Under the pieces are notes generated by a model. That model made no database searches and had not been told where the DNA came from. It saw only the letters and a list, made by a program, of their open reading frames with translations. Shown one piece after another: positions 1 through 11,500 of a stretch of 64,000 nt of DNA. The number at the start of each line of letters is the position of its first letter. Position 1 is the first letter of the stretch. Source of the DNA: Bisporella sp. PMI_857. Taxonomy: Eukaryota > Ascomycota > Leotiomycetes > Helotiales > Helotiaceae. Both the position numbers and the translations under genes were made by a program. The DNA lies in the NCBI GenBank assembly GCA_021307315.1, contig JAJSPD010000033.1, positions 62,001-126,000 of the forward strand. Direction: 5' to 3'.

Positions 1-799
1 GTATAAAAGGAAAAGGAGCAATGCATATCGTTGTTACACATACCTCGTTCATGGTAAAGGTATACTGGTGGGACACAAACAGCTAGTCATATTGCATTAA
101 TACCATAGGCAGTATAAGATTATCAGGGCAATAATTATTATATTATGCTATTAACCACACTATTAACCACACGGACACAAAAACGCAATCAGCGTCCCGA
201 TTCCTAACAAGAGAACTAGAGAGGCGGTAGGGGATATTGAGGCGCGTGAACACTTTCCCTAAGATTTTCCTTCTTGGAGAGCAACTAGTTCTTCCGTGGA
301 TATATAAAAAGGTCTAAATAATGGTGTCCTCTCTTCATTAAGTGGCATTTTATATATTCCCCGCCGCCTCCCTAGAGAACACATTCAGATATTCATAGCT
401 CTCGTCGGGAATATTAAACAAAAGCCGAATTCGGGGCATAAAATAGATTAACTTTGCATGGCGTACGTTCCCCATTGTCAAATCCAGCGTAGTCCGAATT
501 TACTAACAAGCGGGGAAGCGTGGAGCAACTAACTGCAGATACAGGTCTATGTCGTTGTTTGGTGGAATTTCACTCTAAGTGCTAGTTAAGGCGCGATGTT
601 TCTCTAATTAGGCATTGTCAAATGAATTATTGCCTGTTATAACTGCAAAAATTAAAGTGCTTGGAAATATGGGAAACCAGCGGGGGTATTTAATATTGTC
701 ATTTCTTACATATATAAACATCTACAGAAACTCGCCAAAAGGGCATTGCTCTCTCAACTATCGCTCTCAAGACATACATTGGCCGTGGAAACCACCAAT
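1..799. other. intergenic, upstream of the AA9 gene
   Basis: I see no supportable gene in this stretch. A TATA-like element lies near its 3' end and is listed separately. Open frames here are short and have no recognisable motif. Confidence 0.5.
711..718 (+). promoter_or_regulatory. TATA-like element of the AA9 gene
   Basis: The run tatataaa lies about 85 nt before the chosen ATG at 800, a plausible spacing for a fungal TATA box followed by a short leader. No other core-promoter motif is evident. Confidence 0.35.
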
Positions 800-1555
800 A
801 TGAAATTTGGCGTCTCTTTTCTTGCTCTGGTTGGGGTTTTTCTTCCGTCAACCAGCGCCCACTACACCTTCAGCCAGCTCGTTGTCAATGGCGCTATTGT
901 CGGTAATGACTGGCAGTATATTCGCCAGCACCAACGTAGTTATATGCCCACCAAGGGTGCCGACATCCTCTCAAACGACTTCCGCTGCAACTTAGCAGCC
1001 GGAAGTGGTGCCAATACTCAGGTCTATGCCATCAAAGCAGGAGACAAAGTTGCTTTAAAACAAGCATATGGTGGCACCGGTATGGCACACCCAGGGCCAA
1101 CTCAAGTCTACATGTCTCGGGCCCCCAGTGGCAACGTAAAGACCTATGCTGGAGATGGCGACTGGTTCAAAGTCAAGCAGGGCCTTATTTGCACACCCGG
1201 TAACGCAGAGTCACTGCGGACTAGCGCTTGGTGCAATTGGTATAAGGATCGCATTGAGTTCACGGTACCGAGCAATCTTCCCGCTGGACAATACCTCATC
1301 CGCGCCGAACATATCGCCATCCACGGAGCACACGAGGGTAACGCGGAATTTTACTATGCCTGTGCTCAGGTAAGCATTACTTCCGGCAGTGCCTCATCGG
1401 TTCCTGGACCTACAGTCAAGATCCCCGGTGTTTATAAGACCTCCGATGCCGCTATCAACTTCAGCGTCTGGGGTAGCGCAACGTCATACCCTTATATCCC
1501 CGGACCCGCGGTTGTTTCTGGGGGCCAAACTGAAGGCAGCAGTTCAGGACGCTAA
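800..1555 (+). CDS. AA9 lytic polysaccharide monooxygenase (secreted)
   Basis: Copper-dependent LPMO that oxidatively cleaves cellulose or related beta-1,4-glucans outside the cell. The ATG at 800 gives a 251-residue protein with a typical signal peptide (residues 1-20) ending STSA, so the mature protein starts with His21, the obligatory N-terminal ligand of the copper histidine brace. The second brace histidine is His97 in GTGMAHPGP, and the axial tyrosine is expected at Tyr185 in the EFYYACAQ motif. The stretch IRAEHIAIH at 167-175 matches the conserved second-sphere histidine region. Cys63, Cys131 and Cys188 are candidates for disulphides. The catalytic domain fills the protein, with no CBM1 or linker. 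The gene has no intron. A longer open frame begins at a TTG at 746, but the signal peptide and His21 fix the start at 800. Substrate and regioselectivity cannot be read from sequence. Confidence 0.93.
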   Translation: MKFGVSFLALVGVFLPSTSAHYTFSQLVVNGAIVGNDWQYIRQHQRSYMPTKGADILSNDFRCNLAAGSGANTQVYAIKAGDKVALKQAYGGTGMAHPGPTQVYMSRAPSGNVKTYAGDGDWFKVKQGLICTPGNAESLRTSAWCNWYKDRIEFTVPSNLPAGQYLIRAEHIAIHGAHEGNAEFYYACAQVSITSGSASSVPGPTVKIPGVYKTSDAAINFSVWGSATSYPYIPGPAVVSGGQTEGSSSGR

Positions 1556-4165
1556 ATTTCGTGCAAACTGTCCTGCCTCCTCAAGAAATAGGGCCGAAGA
1601 TGCTAATTCAAGGCCCTTACCAGTTGGTGGGTAACAAAGCAGAAGCTAGTTAGGAGCACAAAATAAACAGTTCAGAATTTTGCACAGCTCAAGGGCTTAT
1701 GAGACATACCGTGAAAAACCATGTTCTCCTTGTTTTCTTTATCTGGAGGTGGTGGTTATAGCGGAATCACCTAAAACGACATTATTGTGACTTCCCAAAG
1801 TTTTTTCTTATGTCAAACGGCGTGTTGGAATAGTGTGGGAGGTGATAGGTACCAGTCGCAACTGGCCACTCTAGCCTAGGCTTCATCTCTCAGCATAGGT
1901 TGCGGCCATTAGCGTAGGCTACAAGACTCAACGTAGCTATATTCTGTAGTAAGTCTAGCAAATGGGCCGAATACCGTCTGCATGGCCAGCTAGTGCCGGC
2001 CCAGCCTTGCCGCCAATCTGTTTAATCCTGTAACCCATCCCGTGAGGGAACAGGACAGCCTGGAGCCTCAGCCCAGTTCCAATAATCAGTAAAGGTAATG
2101 TTATCTATGTGTTCAGCTTAGCTATGTTGGGTTTCGTGCGTCCCGATCATAGTTTGGCGGCAATGACCCGCGGTCTAATGGAGTCCAAAAAGCAATTGCT
2201 TTTTGAGCCTATCACTATTGCGTTTGATACACTGACTTCAACACAGTCGGACGGGAATTCCATTGAAGCTGAGTTGATTGACGGTCAATAGGGTGACGAC
2301 ACAATAGGGCAATAGACGAAAAGTGAGCAAACTTAAAAAGCAGGCGATATAGGAATGAGAGCGGAAACGAGAGGGGTAAAATAATGAGCGAGGGCATGCC
2401 ACCGTTTTTGCGTCCTAAGGTCCGGAAGAGGTGGACCGGGAAGTCAACGCGGTATTGTAATGTGGCGTTATATAAAGGTTATGCATAGTGTCTTGATTTA
2501 AATATGAAGAGAACGGCGTTTAGGATCCCCAGTCAATACTCTCCCCAGAAGGGAGTGTCTTTAATCCGTCTGAAAAGGAGCGTCGGTATATCACATCGCT
2601 GTCAAATTAATCCCCCTACCCTTATATTACATATGGTTATAGTGGTGAAGGAAAGGGGGTGGCTGGGGCTATAAATTGAAGATGGTATATTAATGTTAAT
2701 GTTGATATAAAGGATAGTACTGTAACACTTGTTCTTTATGTTAGATCATAATAGGGAGGCGTCTTTTATGTTATAGTAAGGTAAAATGTTTCGACCACAT
2801 AGTTGATGTGCTGCTGGCATTTAGTTGGCATATGTAGGCGAAGCGCCTTGGCCTCTGACAATAGGGTATCCGAATCCGGAAGTTGCATGCCTAGCTGATT
2901 GCCGACTCTGATACCCGCAGCGACTTCCATTGTCAAACTCCACACTTGCAGTATGGAAACGCTGGCCGAGCTGTACACTTTAGGTATTCTCCCCGCAGTC
3001 TCTCATTCATGGCCTATATGCGAAAGACTGAAATACTATCAAAAGAGCGCAAAATTTCATCCAGATTAAGCCTCGGCCTTAGCACTTTTGACGAAGTTGG
3101 TAGTGCATACTGTTAAAGAGACCGTTTTTGTTCTAGAAAGACAAGATTGCCAAGCTTTTAGACGAGGAATTTTCCTTTGCATTATACGGGATGCGGCCCG
3201 GAAAGTTCGGCATTTTACCCCACAGCAGGGTCCTGATTACAATTGCCGTTTGCTCAACCCGAAGAATGACAAGAACTCTAGCCGTGGACCTGGCGTGGAA
3301 TATGTTCTATCATATCGTACTACATCGCATAGCCTATTGTACTACAATTTATTTTGGCCCCTAAGCAATCTCCTTTTCCACTTTACGAGAGCATACTTCG
3401 ACAAGACTTAATTCGGAAGATGTCATTTCGTACAGAGCGTTCCTTCCGTCATTTTTTCCCCTAAATGTGGCCCAATGAAGATTTGTTCAGCACATGGTGT
3501 CTATAAGCCTGAACACACGCTGAACCTGGATGAATGTGCCTTCTTCCACATAATTTTAACTGACCTAAGCACGCTGGATTTCTTCTCCGGTTTCCTAGCC
3601 TGAAGCATCTCACCGTTGCGAGCATGACAAGGTCCACCTGTCACTTTGAGCTATCGAAGAATTGGAGTTGAAGTTCGACATTGAGTGGGCGCCAAAACAC
3701 TTATAGGACATATGTCACGGAGTAAATCAGAGCTATAGAATAGTCAATCGGGCGAGCGAAGTGATATGATACTGTTGCAGAATACACGCTTGTAGAACAC
3801 AAAAAGAAGGGAACGCTCGCCAAGCGCACCTAGCTACATATGGAATGATAAGCGAGCCTCGGCTGCTCGCATTCCCCGTGACAAATATGCAAGTGCCGAA
3901 TCATTCGAGTCGAGTGTGTTACTTTAGCAAGTGCTGCATTCAAGCTTATCGTGAACTTTAGACAAAGTATAATCGATTTTATAGCTGTACCAGCTTCCGC
4001 ACAAGGATCCCGAAGCAGTTTGTTACACAGGTTAATTTGAGGCAACCTTTTAAGAAGCTAGCGCTCATAGCAACAACTAAATCTCCACATCCTTTTTGGC
4101 CGCTACACTTTCCGCTAAACTGCACTTTCGCAACGCCATTATAAGAGCCTGTGCACAACTAAATA
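1556..4165. other. long intergenic stretch without a supported gene
   Basis: Both strands were read. Only short open frames without recognisable domains occur, for example about 70 codons on the minus strand at 2766-2978 and about 107 codons on the plus strand at 3088-3411. The one identifiable piece is a diverged copy of a dispersed repeat at 3741-3802. Confidence 0.45.
3741..3802 (+). repeat. diverged copy of the FunK1-upstream repeat
   Basis: The blocks gcgaagtgatat and acacgcttgtagaac occur here in the same order and spacing as at 40229-40290 and, on the other strand, at 63433-63500. In those two places the blocks lie just upstream of a FunK1-type start codon. Here no kinase sequence follows, so this is probably a solitary relic. 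Confidence 0.5.
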
Positions 4166-7100
4166 ATGCGCCTGCTACACACGACTAATCACAAGCTTGA
4201 AGAATTCGGAGCCCACGAGCTCCCGCTGTACGCGATTCTTTCGCATACGTGGGAGGGAAATGAAATTACCTTTCAGGATATCGAAGGCGCTAATGTAATA
4301 AATGATGAGCGATGTAAAAAGGTCAGAAACACCTGTACTGTAGCCGCAGACCACGGATTTGATTATGTCTGGATCGACACATGCTGCATTGATAAAACCA
4401 GCAGTGCAGAGCTCTCCGAAGCGATCAACTCTATGTATCGTTGGTACCAAGAATCCGGAGTGTGCTATGCATATCTTGCCGATGTACTATCTACGGCTGA
4501 TGATCATCAATCCATGGCAAGAAGCTCCGAATTCTTAAACAGTAAATGGTTTACAAGAGGATGGACCCTTCAGGAGCTCATCGCTCCTTCAATCGTAATA
4601 TTTTTCGACCAGAAATGGCGAGAAATAGGTACAAAGTCAAGTTTGCGGCAGCCGATATCAAAGATCACTGGCATTCCTGATAGTATCCTTCTGGGAGATG
4701 ATGACCTTGAATGCGCTAGTGTTGCACAAAGAATGTCATGGGCTTCTGGGAGGAAGACAACGAGAGTTGAAGATCGTGCCTACTGCTTAATGGGGATATT
4801 TTGCGTTAACATGCCTTTACTATACGGAGAAGGAGAGAGGGCATTCATCAGGCTCCAGGAAGAAATTATAAAGGTTTCGGACGACCGTAGCCTCTTCGCT
4901 TGGGAATCATCTGATAGTTCTGGTGGCCTTCTAGCAACGTCCCCAGCCGCGTTCTCCAATTCCAGCAAGATCATCCCATTGAATTCTTCTAGCGTTACGC
5001 GGCGCTATAACCGTGAATAATAAAGGAATTCATTTGAAACTCCGTTTTAGGAATAGAGATGGAATGTCTTTACAAGGCATTGCACTCGCTATCCTTCCTT
5101 GTATAGTGAAAGGGGAAAAGAACGAAAACGTCGCAATCTATGTGAGAGCTATGTCAGAGACAGAGGAGTATTTTGTCAGGACAAAGAGTAATAAGCTCGA
5201 ACTGCTCAATTTAAAAGATCCCAGCCAGTTATATCACGAGAAAAGTATATGTGTTCAGCAAGCACGTTTGACACACAAGAACAAGTCGCCACTGTGGCTG
5301 GCTGCAGCGAAGGGGCATGAGGCGGTAGTGAAGCTGCTGCTTGAAAAGGGCGCTGACTTAGAGGCTAGAGACTCGTCTGGTCGAACGCCGCTGTCGTATG
5401 CTGCAGAGAATGGGCACGAGGCGGTGGTGAAGCTGCTGCTTGAAAATGGTGCTGACTTAAAGGCTGAAAACTCGTCTCGTCAAACGCCGCTGTTGCAAGC
5501 TGCAGAAAACGGACATGAGGCGGTGGTAATGCTGCTGCTTGAAAACGGTGCCGACTTAAAAGCTAAAGACTCGTTTCGTCGAACTCCGCTGTTGCATGCT
5601 GCAGCGAATGGGCACGAGGCGGTGGTGATGCTGCTGCTTAAAAACGGTGCTGACTTAATGGCTAAAGACATATTTAGTCGAACGCCGTTGTCGTATGCTG
5701 CAGAGAATGGGCACAAGGTGGTGGCGATGCTGCTGCTTGAGAGGGGCTCTGACTTAGAGGCTAGAGACTCATCTTGTCGGACGCCGCTATTACATGCCGC
5801 AGAGAATGAGCACGAGGCGGTAGTGAAGCTGCTGCTTGAAAACGGTGCTGACTTAGAGGCTAAAGACTCGTCTCGTCGGACACCGCTGTTGCGTGCTACA
5901 GAAGACGGGCACGAGGCGGTAGTGATGCTGCTGCTTGAAAATGGTGCCGACTTAGAGGCTAAAGACTCGTCTCGTCGGACACCGCTGTGGCATGCTGCAG
6001 TGAACGGACACGAGGGAGTGGTGAAGCTGCTACTTAATAACGGTGCTGATTTAGAGGCTGAAGACTCGTCTCGCCGGACGCCGCTGTTGTGTGCTGCAGA
6101 AAATGGACACGACGCGGTAGCGAAGCTGCTGCTTGAAAATGGCGCCGACTTAGAGGCCGAAGACTCGTTTTGTCGGACGCCGCTGTGGCATGCTGCAGCG
6201 AACAAGCACGAGGTGGTAGTGAAGCTGCTATTTGAGAGGGGTGCTTCCTTAAAGGCTAAAGACTTGCTTCGTCGAACGCCGCTATCGTATGCTGCAGCGA
6301 AAGGGCATGAGGCGGTCGTGAAGCTGCTGCTTGAAAGGGGTGCTGACATAAAGGCTGAAGACTCGTCTGGTCAAGCGTTGCTGTTGCATGCTGCAGAGAA
6401 TGGGCACGAGGTGGTGGCGAAGCTGCTGCTTGAAAATGGTGCTGACTTAGAGGCTGAAGACTCGTCTAGCCGAACGCCGCTGTGGCATGCTGCAGCGAAC
6501 GAGCACGAGGCGGTGGTGAAGCTGCTGCTTAAAGAGGGTGCTAATTTAGAGGCTAAAGACTCGTTTTGTCGAACGTTGCTGTCATATGCTGCAGAAAATG
6601 GGCACGAGGCGGTGGTGAAGCTGTTGCTTGAAAACTGTGCCGACTTAGAAGCTAAGGACTCGTCTGGTCGAATGCCGCTATCGTTTGCTGCAGAAAACGG
6701 ACACGAGGAGGTGGTGAAGCTGCTCCTTGAAAGGGGCGCTAACTTAGAATCTAAAGACTCGTTTCATCGAACATTGCTGTCATATGCTGCAGCGAACGGA
6801 CATGAGGCGGTGGCAAAGCTGCTGCTTGAAAACGGCGCCGACTTAGAAGCGAAAGACTTGCTTCATCAAACGTCGTTATCCTATGCTGCAGAGAATGGGC
6901 ACAAGGCGGTGGTGAAGCTGCTACTTGAAAGGGGTGCTGACTTAAAGGCTGAAGACTCGTCTGGTCGGACACCATTGTTACATGCCGCAGAGAACGAGCA
7001 CGAGGCGGTGGTGAAGCTGCTGCTTGAAAGGGGCGCTGACTTAAGGGCTACAGACTTGTTTCGTCAAACGCTGCTGTCACGCACTGCAGGGAACGAGCAC

Positions 7101-7448
7101 AAGGCGGTGGTGAAGCTGCTGCTTGAAAAGAGCGCTGACTTAAAGGCTAGGGACTTGTCTCGTCAAACGTTACTATTGCATGCCGCAGTGTACGGGCAAG
7201 AAGCGGTGGTGAAGCTGCTGCTTGAAAGGGGTGCTGACATAAAGGCTGAAGACTCGTCTGGTCGAACGTTGCTGTCGTATGCTGCAGAAAACGGGCATGA
7301 GGCAGTGGTGATGTTGCTGCTTGAAAACGGTGCCGACTTAGAGGCTGAAGACTCGTCTGGTCGAACGCCGCTGTGGCATGCTGCAGCGAACGAGCACGAG
7401 GCAGTGGTGATGCTGCTGCTTGAGAAGGGCGCTGAGAAGTCCTGTTAA
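4166..7448 (+). CDS. HET-domain / ankyrin-repeat protein with one apparent frameshift
   Basis: Putative heterokaryon-incompatibility (allorecognition) effector. The HET domain is encoded at 4166 to about 4960: residues 1-25 open with MRLL and continue to YAILSHTWE, then come DYVWIDTCCIDK, SSAELSEAINSMYRWY and WFTRGWTLQELIAP. All are canonical HET blocks. The HET frame stops at 5018-5020. A second frame, open from 4983, resumes with the usual post-HET segment (NNKGIHLKL, then IYVRAMS) and runs into 22 ankyrin units of 33 residues (99 bp each, about 5300-7440). Removing one A near 5009-5010 (tataacc) would join the frames, giving about 1,093 codons. No GT-AG intron fits: the only nearby pair is 38 nt apart and leaves the wrong frame. 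This is therefore a recent pseudogene, a null allele or a sequencing error. HET proteins trigger cell death when partner alleles differ, and the ankyrin array would be the recognition surface. The gene runs tail-to-tail with the HET-NB-TPR gene. Confidence 0.82.
5300..7440 (+). repeat. array of 22 near-identical 99-bp ankyrin units
   Basis: There are twenty-one complete 33-residue units plus a final partial one. Each has the core HEAVVKLLLE.GADL followed by a variable loop and TPL..AA. Numbering the units from GHEAVVK, the backbone is nearly fixed. Changes concentrate at positions 21-24 (S/I/L, S/F/L, G/R/S/C/H, R/Q) and 28-29 (S/L/W, Y/H/Q/R/C/F). The last unit is cut short after EKGAEKSC. 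Strong nucleotide identity between units implies recent unequal exchange or gene conversion. Confidence 0.95.
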
Positions 7449-7715
7449 TTAACCTAGCTATAATTTCGTATTCATAAATAATCATATAATAATGTTGGTA
7501 TGCAGCCAAAGTCTGTCGAATCAGGAACTATAGTTTGCCACTTGCTCTCCTTACGCGGCTCCTAATAGCTGAGTCGTCATCATTCGTAACGACTTACGCA
7601 CTCCTCTCGCATATAAGAAGAGCTTGCCTCCCGCATGTAGAAAACTTCAGAGATTAATCAATCGTTCATTGCATACTTTGTGAACTTCCTGAATCGATAA
7701 AGTTGAGTGAATACC

Positions 7716-7911
7716 CCGCGATGCACGGACCACATGGATGTATTATAGCTCTTGTACGTAGATTAGAAATATCATCAATCAATCAAGAACAAGTCAACCA
7801 CTTACAACGAGCATACTAGCTCTGCGTAGAGATCGCGGTGCTGTGTGCCCCGTGGGTACCGACTTGAGCAACTGCAAGTTATCAACACCAAGAAGTATCA
7901 CTTACAGAGTG
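7716..7911 (+). repeat. dispersed repeat, copy also at 61431-61620
   Basis: About 190 bp can be aligned by eye with 61431-61620 in the same orientation. Shared blocks include atggatgtattatagctctt, gtacgtagattagaa, caagaacaagtcaaccac, gagatcgcggtgct and aagaagtatcact. A further shared block, ttggtatgcagccaaagt, lies upstream of each copy (7494-7511 and 61404-61421), but the spacer is about 200 bp longer here. I cannot assign it to a named element. It is probably the edge of an old transposon. Confidence 0.7.
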
Positions 7912-8099
7912 ATACATACAGTACCGTGACTTCAAGAAATTCAGACTTTGTGAAAACATTGAAAGCTCCCAAAGTTTTGCATCAGTTATATGCTGTGACA
8001 TCTGCTAAACACACTGAACCTTTCCCACCTGAAAAATTGCGTTCGCATCGGCGCTTTCGCACCTGACTTGCGGAAAGTCCTTTATATGGCGTAATAGAA

Positions 8100-8265
8100 T
8101 TGCATCACTACGGCTCCACCATCGAGCTTTTATTATACCCGGTACCTATCAAAGGGCCTTATCCGAGCTTTGAAGCTTTACTACCATGCTGGGAAATCTC
8201 GTCAGCCTTGTGGCTACCGTGGCACGCAAATTCATGCAAGGTCGCTGTGGGGGTGGTACGTCTAA
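8100..8265 (+). repeat. dispersed repeat, inverted copy at 18824-18985
   Basis: This segment and the reverse strand of 18824-18985 share blocks such as cgagcttt, gccttgtggc and tggcacgcaaattcatgcaa. Translations of both copies are also similar (ending WHANSCKV), yet neither has a complete gene around it. The cause could be a duplicated gene fragment or an unclassified mobile element. Confidence 0.6.
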
Positions 8266-8574
8266 TTGAGCAATTAACGATCCTGGTTAGTGAAAATCGA
8301 CCCTCGCGCCCCATATACGGAGTAATATTGTAATTATACTGTACTCTGTAATTGCACTTATATAATCAATTGCCAAGCTTGTGGCTATTCACGACTTGTA
8401 GCTAACGCGAGGCTAAGCTCGATACAAGCGATTGTATGATGACTGTTATAGAAGATGCTAGAAGTTCAGTGGCAACTCTAGACTACTATAGCACATGCTA
8501 TCCTTGACCCTCTATGAAATAAAGAAGAAAAGAAATAATATTATACATTAAAAGCGAAGCCGATTATCAAGTAC

Positions 8575-11500
8575 CTACCTCCATTTAAGCTTTCTGAATG
8601 GCTTATATCGTCTTGATGTCAATAAAGCTCCTTCAGAATCCAAACGGGATACTCCTCCCCGAGGATCGCTCGCCAACTTATCTATGCCTTTCATGGCTTC
8701 CTTTTTAGTCCAGGTATCCAAATCCCGAAGAACTTTCCGCAAACTTTGACACGTGGAATGATCGGGTCCAACAACTTTCTCATATCCTATAAGAGCCTTT
8801 AAATACATTATCCTAGCTTCTGGCAGATTACTTTGCTGTTTGAAGAGAGAGGCAAAGGCCCAGATTGTGTTTAGTGCTGGAGTATAAATCGATATATTGT
8901 CTGTACCAAGTGCTTTCTCGTAGCCTCGCAGCGCCCGCTCGTACATCTGCTCGGCCTCGGCAAGCTTTCCCTGGTTCTTGTAAAGGATTCCCAAGTTGTT
9001 AATTGTATTAAGCGTTGACATGTGTTCTGTACCAAGCGCCTTTTCTTTGCCTCGCAGCGCCCGCTCGTACATCTGCTCGGCCTCGGCAAGCTTGCCCAGG
9101 TCAGCGTAAAGGTTTCCCAGGTTGTTAACTGTCTGGAGCGTCGACGTGTGCTCTGCACCAAGCGCTTTCTCATAGCCTCGCAGCGCCCGCTCGTACATCT
9201 GCTCGGCCTCGGCAAGCTTGCTCTGGTTAGCATAAAGGATTCCCAGGTTGTTAACTGTCTGGAGCGTCGACGTGTGCTCTGCACCAAGCGCCTTCTCGTA
9301 GCCACGCAGCGCCCGCTCGTACATCTGCTCGGCTTCGGCAAGCTTGCCCTGGTCCTTGTAAAGGTTTCCCAGGTTGTTGACTGTATCAAGCGTCGATGTG
9401 TGCTCTGCACCAAGCGCTTTCTCGCAGCCTCGCAGCGCCCGCTCGTACATCTGCTCGGCTTCGGCAAGCTTGCCCAGGTCAACGTAAAGGTTTCCCAGGT
9501 TGTTGACTGTATCAAGCGTCGATGTGTGCTCTGCACCAAGCGCTTTCTCGTAGCCTCGCAGCGCCCGCTCGTACATCTGCTCGGCCTCGGCAAGCTTGCC
9601 CTGGTCAGCGTAGAGGAGGCCTAGGTTGTGGCATGCCCGTGCTATTTCGTCATCCGATATTTCATCTTTTATTACCAAGTTGTTTAAAAGCATATCCGAA
9701 CATCTTGCTGCATGCTGGAGGAGCCGTCTTTGCGTCATCCATGGTTGAACAGTCTGCTCTCCCGGGGCGTGTGATCCTACAAACTTTATGGCTAGCCTAG
9801 CTAGATCGCAGTCCCACACTTGGTTAAGAACGTGGATTGTCCACGAATGAACGCACCCATGCATGCTGTACCCTCGTGACTCGATCAATTCTTGCGAAGA
9901 CATGTGTACCTCTACTAGCCCGTGGTTGCTTAATACCCGTACCGCTGGATGAAAGCTAAGTTCGTTTTTAGCTAATTGTCGTAGCCAGTCTGGGTCGTTG
10001 GAGTCACCGTGTTGAAGAAGCTCTAACCAGAGATCCTGGCTATCGAAGTACGCCCAGAAGCAAAGGAGCTTAGCCGAAAGGATATTTTGTTGTTTGACAT
10101 GATTGAATGATATGTGCCAGGTAGAGTAAAGAGTTCGGTCTTCGTACGAGCTTAGCTTAGGACTCGACTCTTGGAGTTGCATCCATGACTCCTTGTATAG
10201 GCGAAGGTAGTCTGAGAAACCTATCGCCGCTTGCTTGAGGTATGCTCCAGCCGTTGCTAGAGCAAGAGGGAGTCCGTCCAATTTTCTGGCAAGCTTTGCG
10301 GCATCCGCATCTGGTGCAAATATTAGTACTACTATTATTATGTATGATAGTGCTTACTATCCATGAGTCCCTCCCTGTGCGACGTATTTGACAAAATCTC
10401 GAGACTGTCGCGTATATTCACTAGCTTTGTAACTTGTATAAGATGACCAATCTCAACTTCCGACGACCGTGTAGTTATAAGCACTGAGCCCTGGTATGCT
10501 TCGGGAAGAAATTTCATAATATTCACTGCTGCGGGATCTTTGTTGCTAGCTAGTTTTGGGTTGTCGTAATTGTCGTACAGCATTAGCCATCGCGTGTTAT
10601 GCGGCAGACTTAGCCATGCCTTGACAGCATCGATAACGTCGTCAATGTTTTTCATATCAACAGTACTGAGCCGGCGGGCCGAGGGGTACTCTCGTAATAT
10701 TTGCCGCGCCACTTTCGCAAAGCTCTGCTTCAGAGAATCTTCATCCTTGATACTGAGCCAGAATATCGCCGAGTAGTTGTCCTTATGCCGCTTCGCGTAC
10801 GCAACAGCCAATTGTGTCTTGCCAATCCCGCCTAGGCCATGAAGGACAACGGTACGCCGGGAGCCGTCGCCGCCGAGATTCTTGTGTATTTCTGCTAGCT
10901 CCTTCTCCCTTGCCACGAAATGTTCAATTTCAGTGACCGTAAAGAGACTAAACGGGATCAAAAAGTTCTCGTATTTGATCCCTATCCAAGTTAATAACCT
11001 CTGCTGGGTTGTTTCCAATCCGAGAAGATAAGAACCGCATACCTTTTTCCTTCCTATCAATCGCCTCTCGGAGCCGCTCTACTGCATTCGCTCGCCCTTC
11101 GCCATAGATAAGCGGCATGTGAACGTCAAAGATGCCAAGCAACGAGTATGCTATGTCTTCTTCGCGGGTAGTCTGACGAGTTTCTGCCCATAACATTCGT
11201 TCGGTTGCGCTGAACTCAGCTAAAGGACTTCCTCGAAAAGCTTTGCTAGGAATTCTTGTTATTTCGCAGATATGTCGCTCTAGGGATTTTTTGTCGCCTA
11301 GAAGCTCCCGGTTCTTAGAGAAAAATTCAACTGATGTCGGAGCAATAAGCTCTTGAAGGGTCCAGCCTCGCGTAAACCATCTGCTTGTCTGGAATGCCGA
11401 TTCCCACGGCAGGAACCCGTCCTCACTATCGACAGTAGGTCTCGGGACATCTGGCATAAAGACGTAGCATTTTACCGCATTACGATACCATCGAAACATA

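Larger units (their letters stand above)
7449..8574. other. intergenic gap between the two HET genes, with dispersed repeats
   Basis: No gene is supported. The stretch separates the 3' ends of the two convergent HET genes. It contains repeats shared with 61.4-61.6 kb and with 18.8-19.0 kb, annotated separately. Confidence 0.5.

Noticed and set aside
2766..2978. 70-codon minus-strand frame with QLPDSDTLLSEAKALRLHMP
   Set aside because: It reads like a protein, but I could not link it to a family or extend it with exons; too weak to call a gene.
5013..5050. Possible intron (GTGAAT...TTTTAG) joining the HET and ankyrin frames
   Set aside because: Only 38 nt, removes the conserved NNKGIHLKL segment and leaves the wrong downstream frame.
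5480..6349. 289-codon minus-strand open frame across the ankyrin array, and similar frames at 6751-6975 and 7147-7509
   Set aside because: Shadow of the 99-bp repeat read backwards; serine/alanine-rich periodic product with no independent evidence.
8871..9624. Long open frames on both strands over the TPR array
   Set aside because: Periodic by-products of the 126-bp repeat in other frames; the spliced HET-NB-TPR model explains the region.
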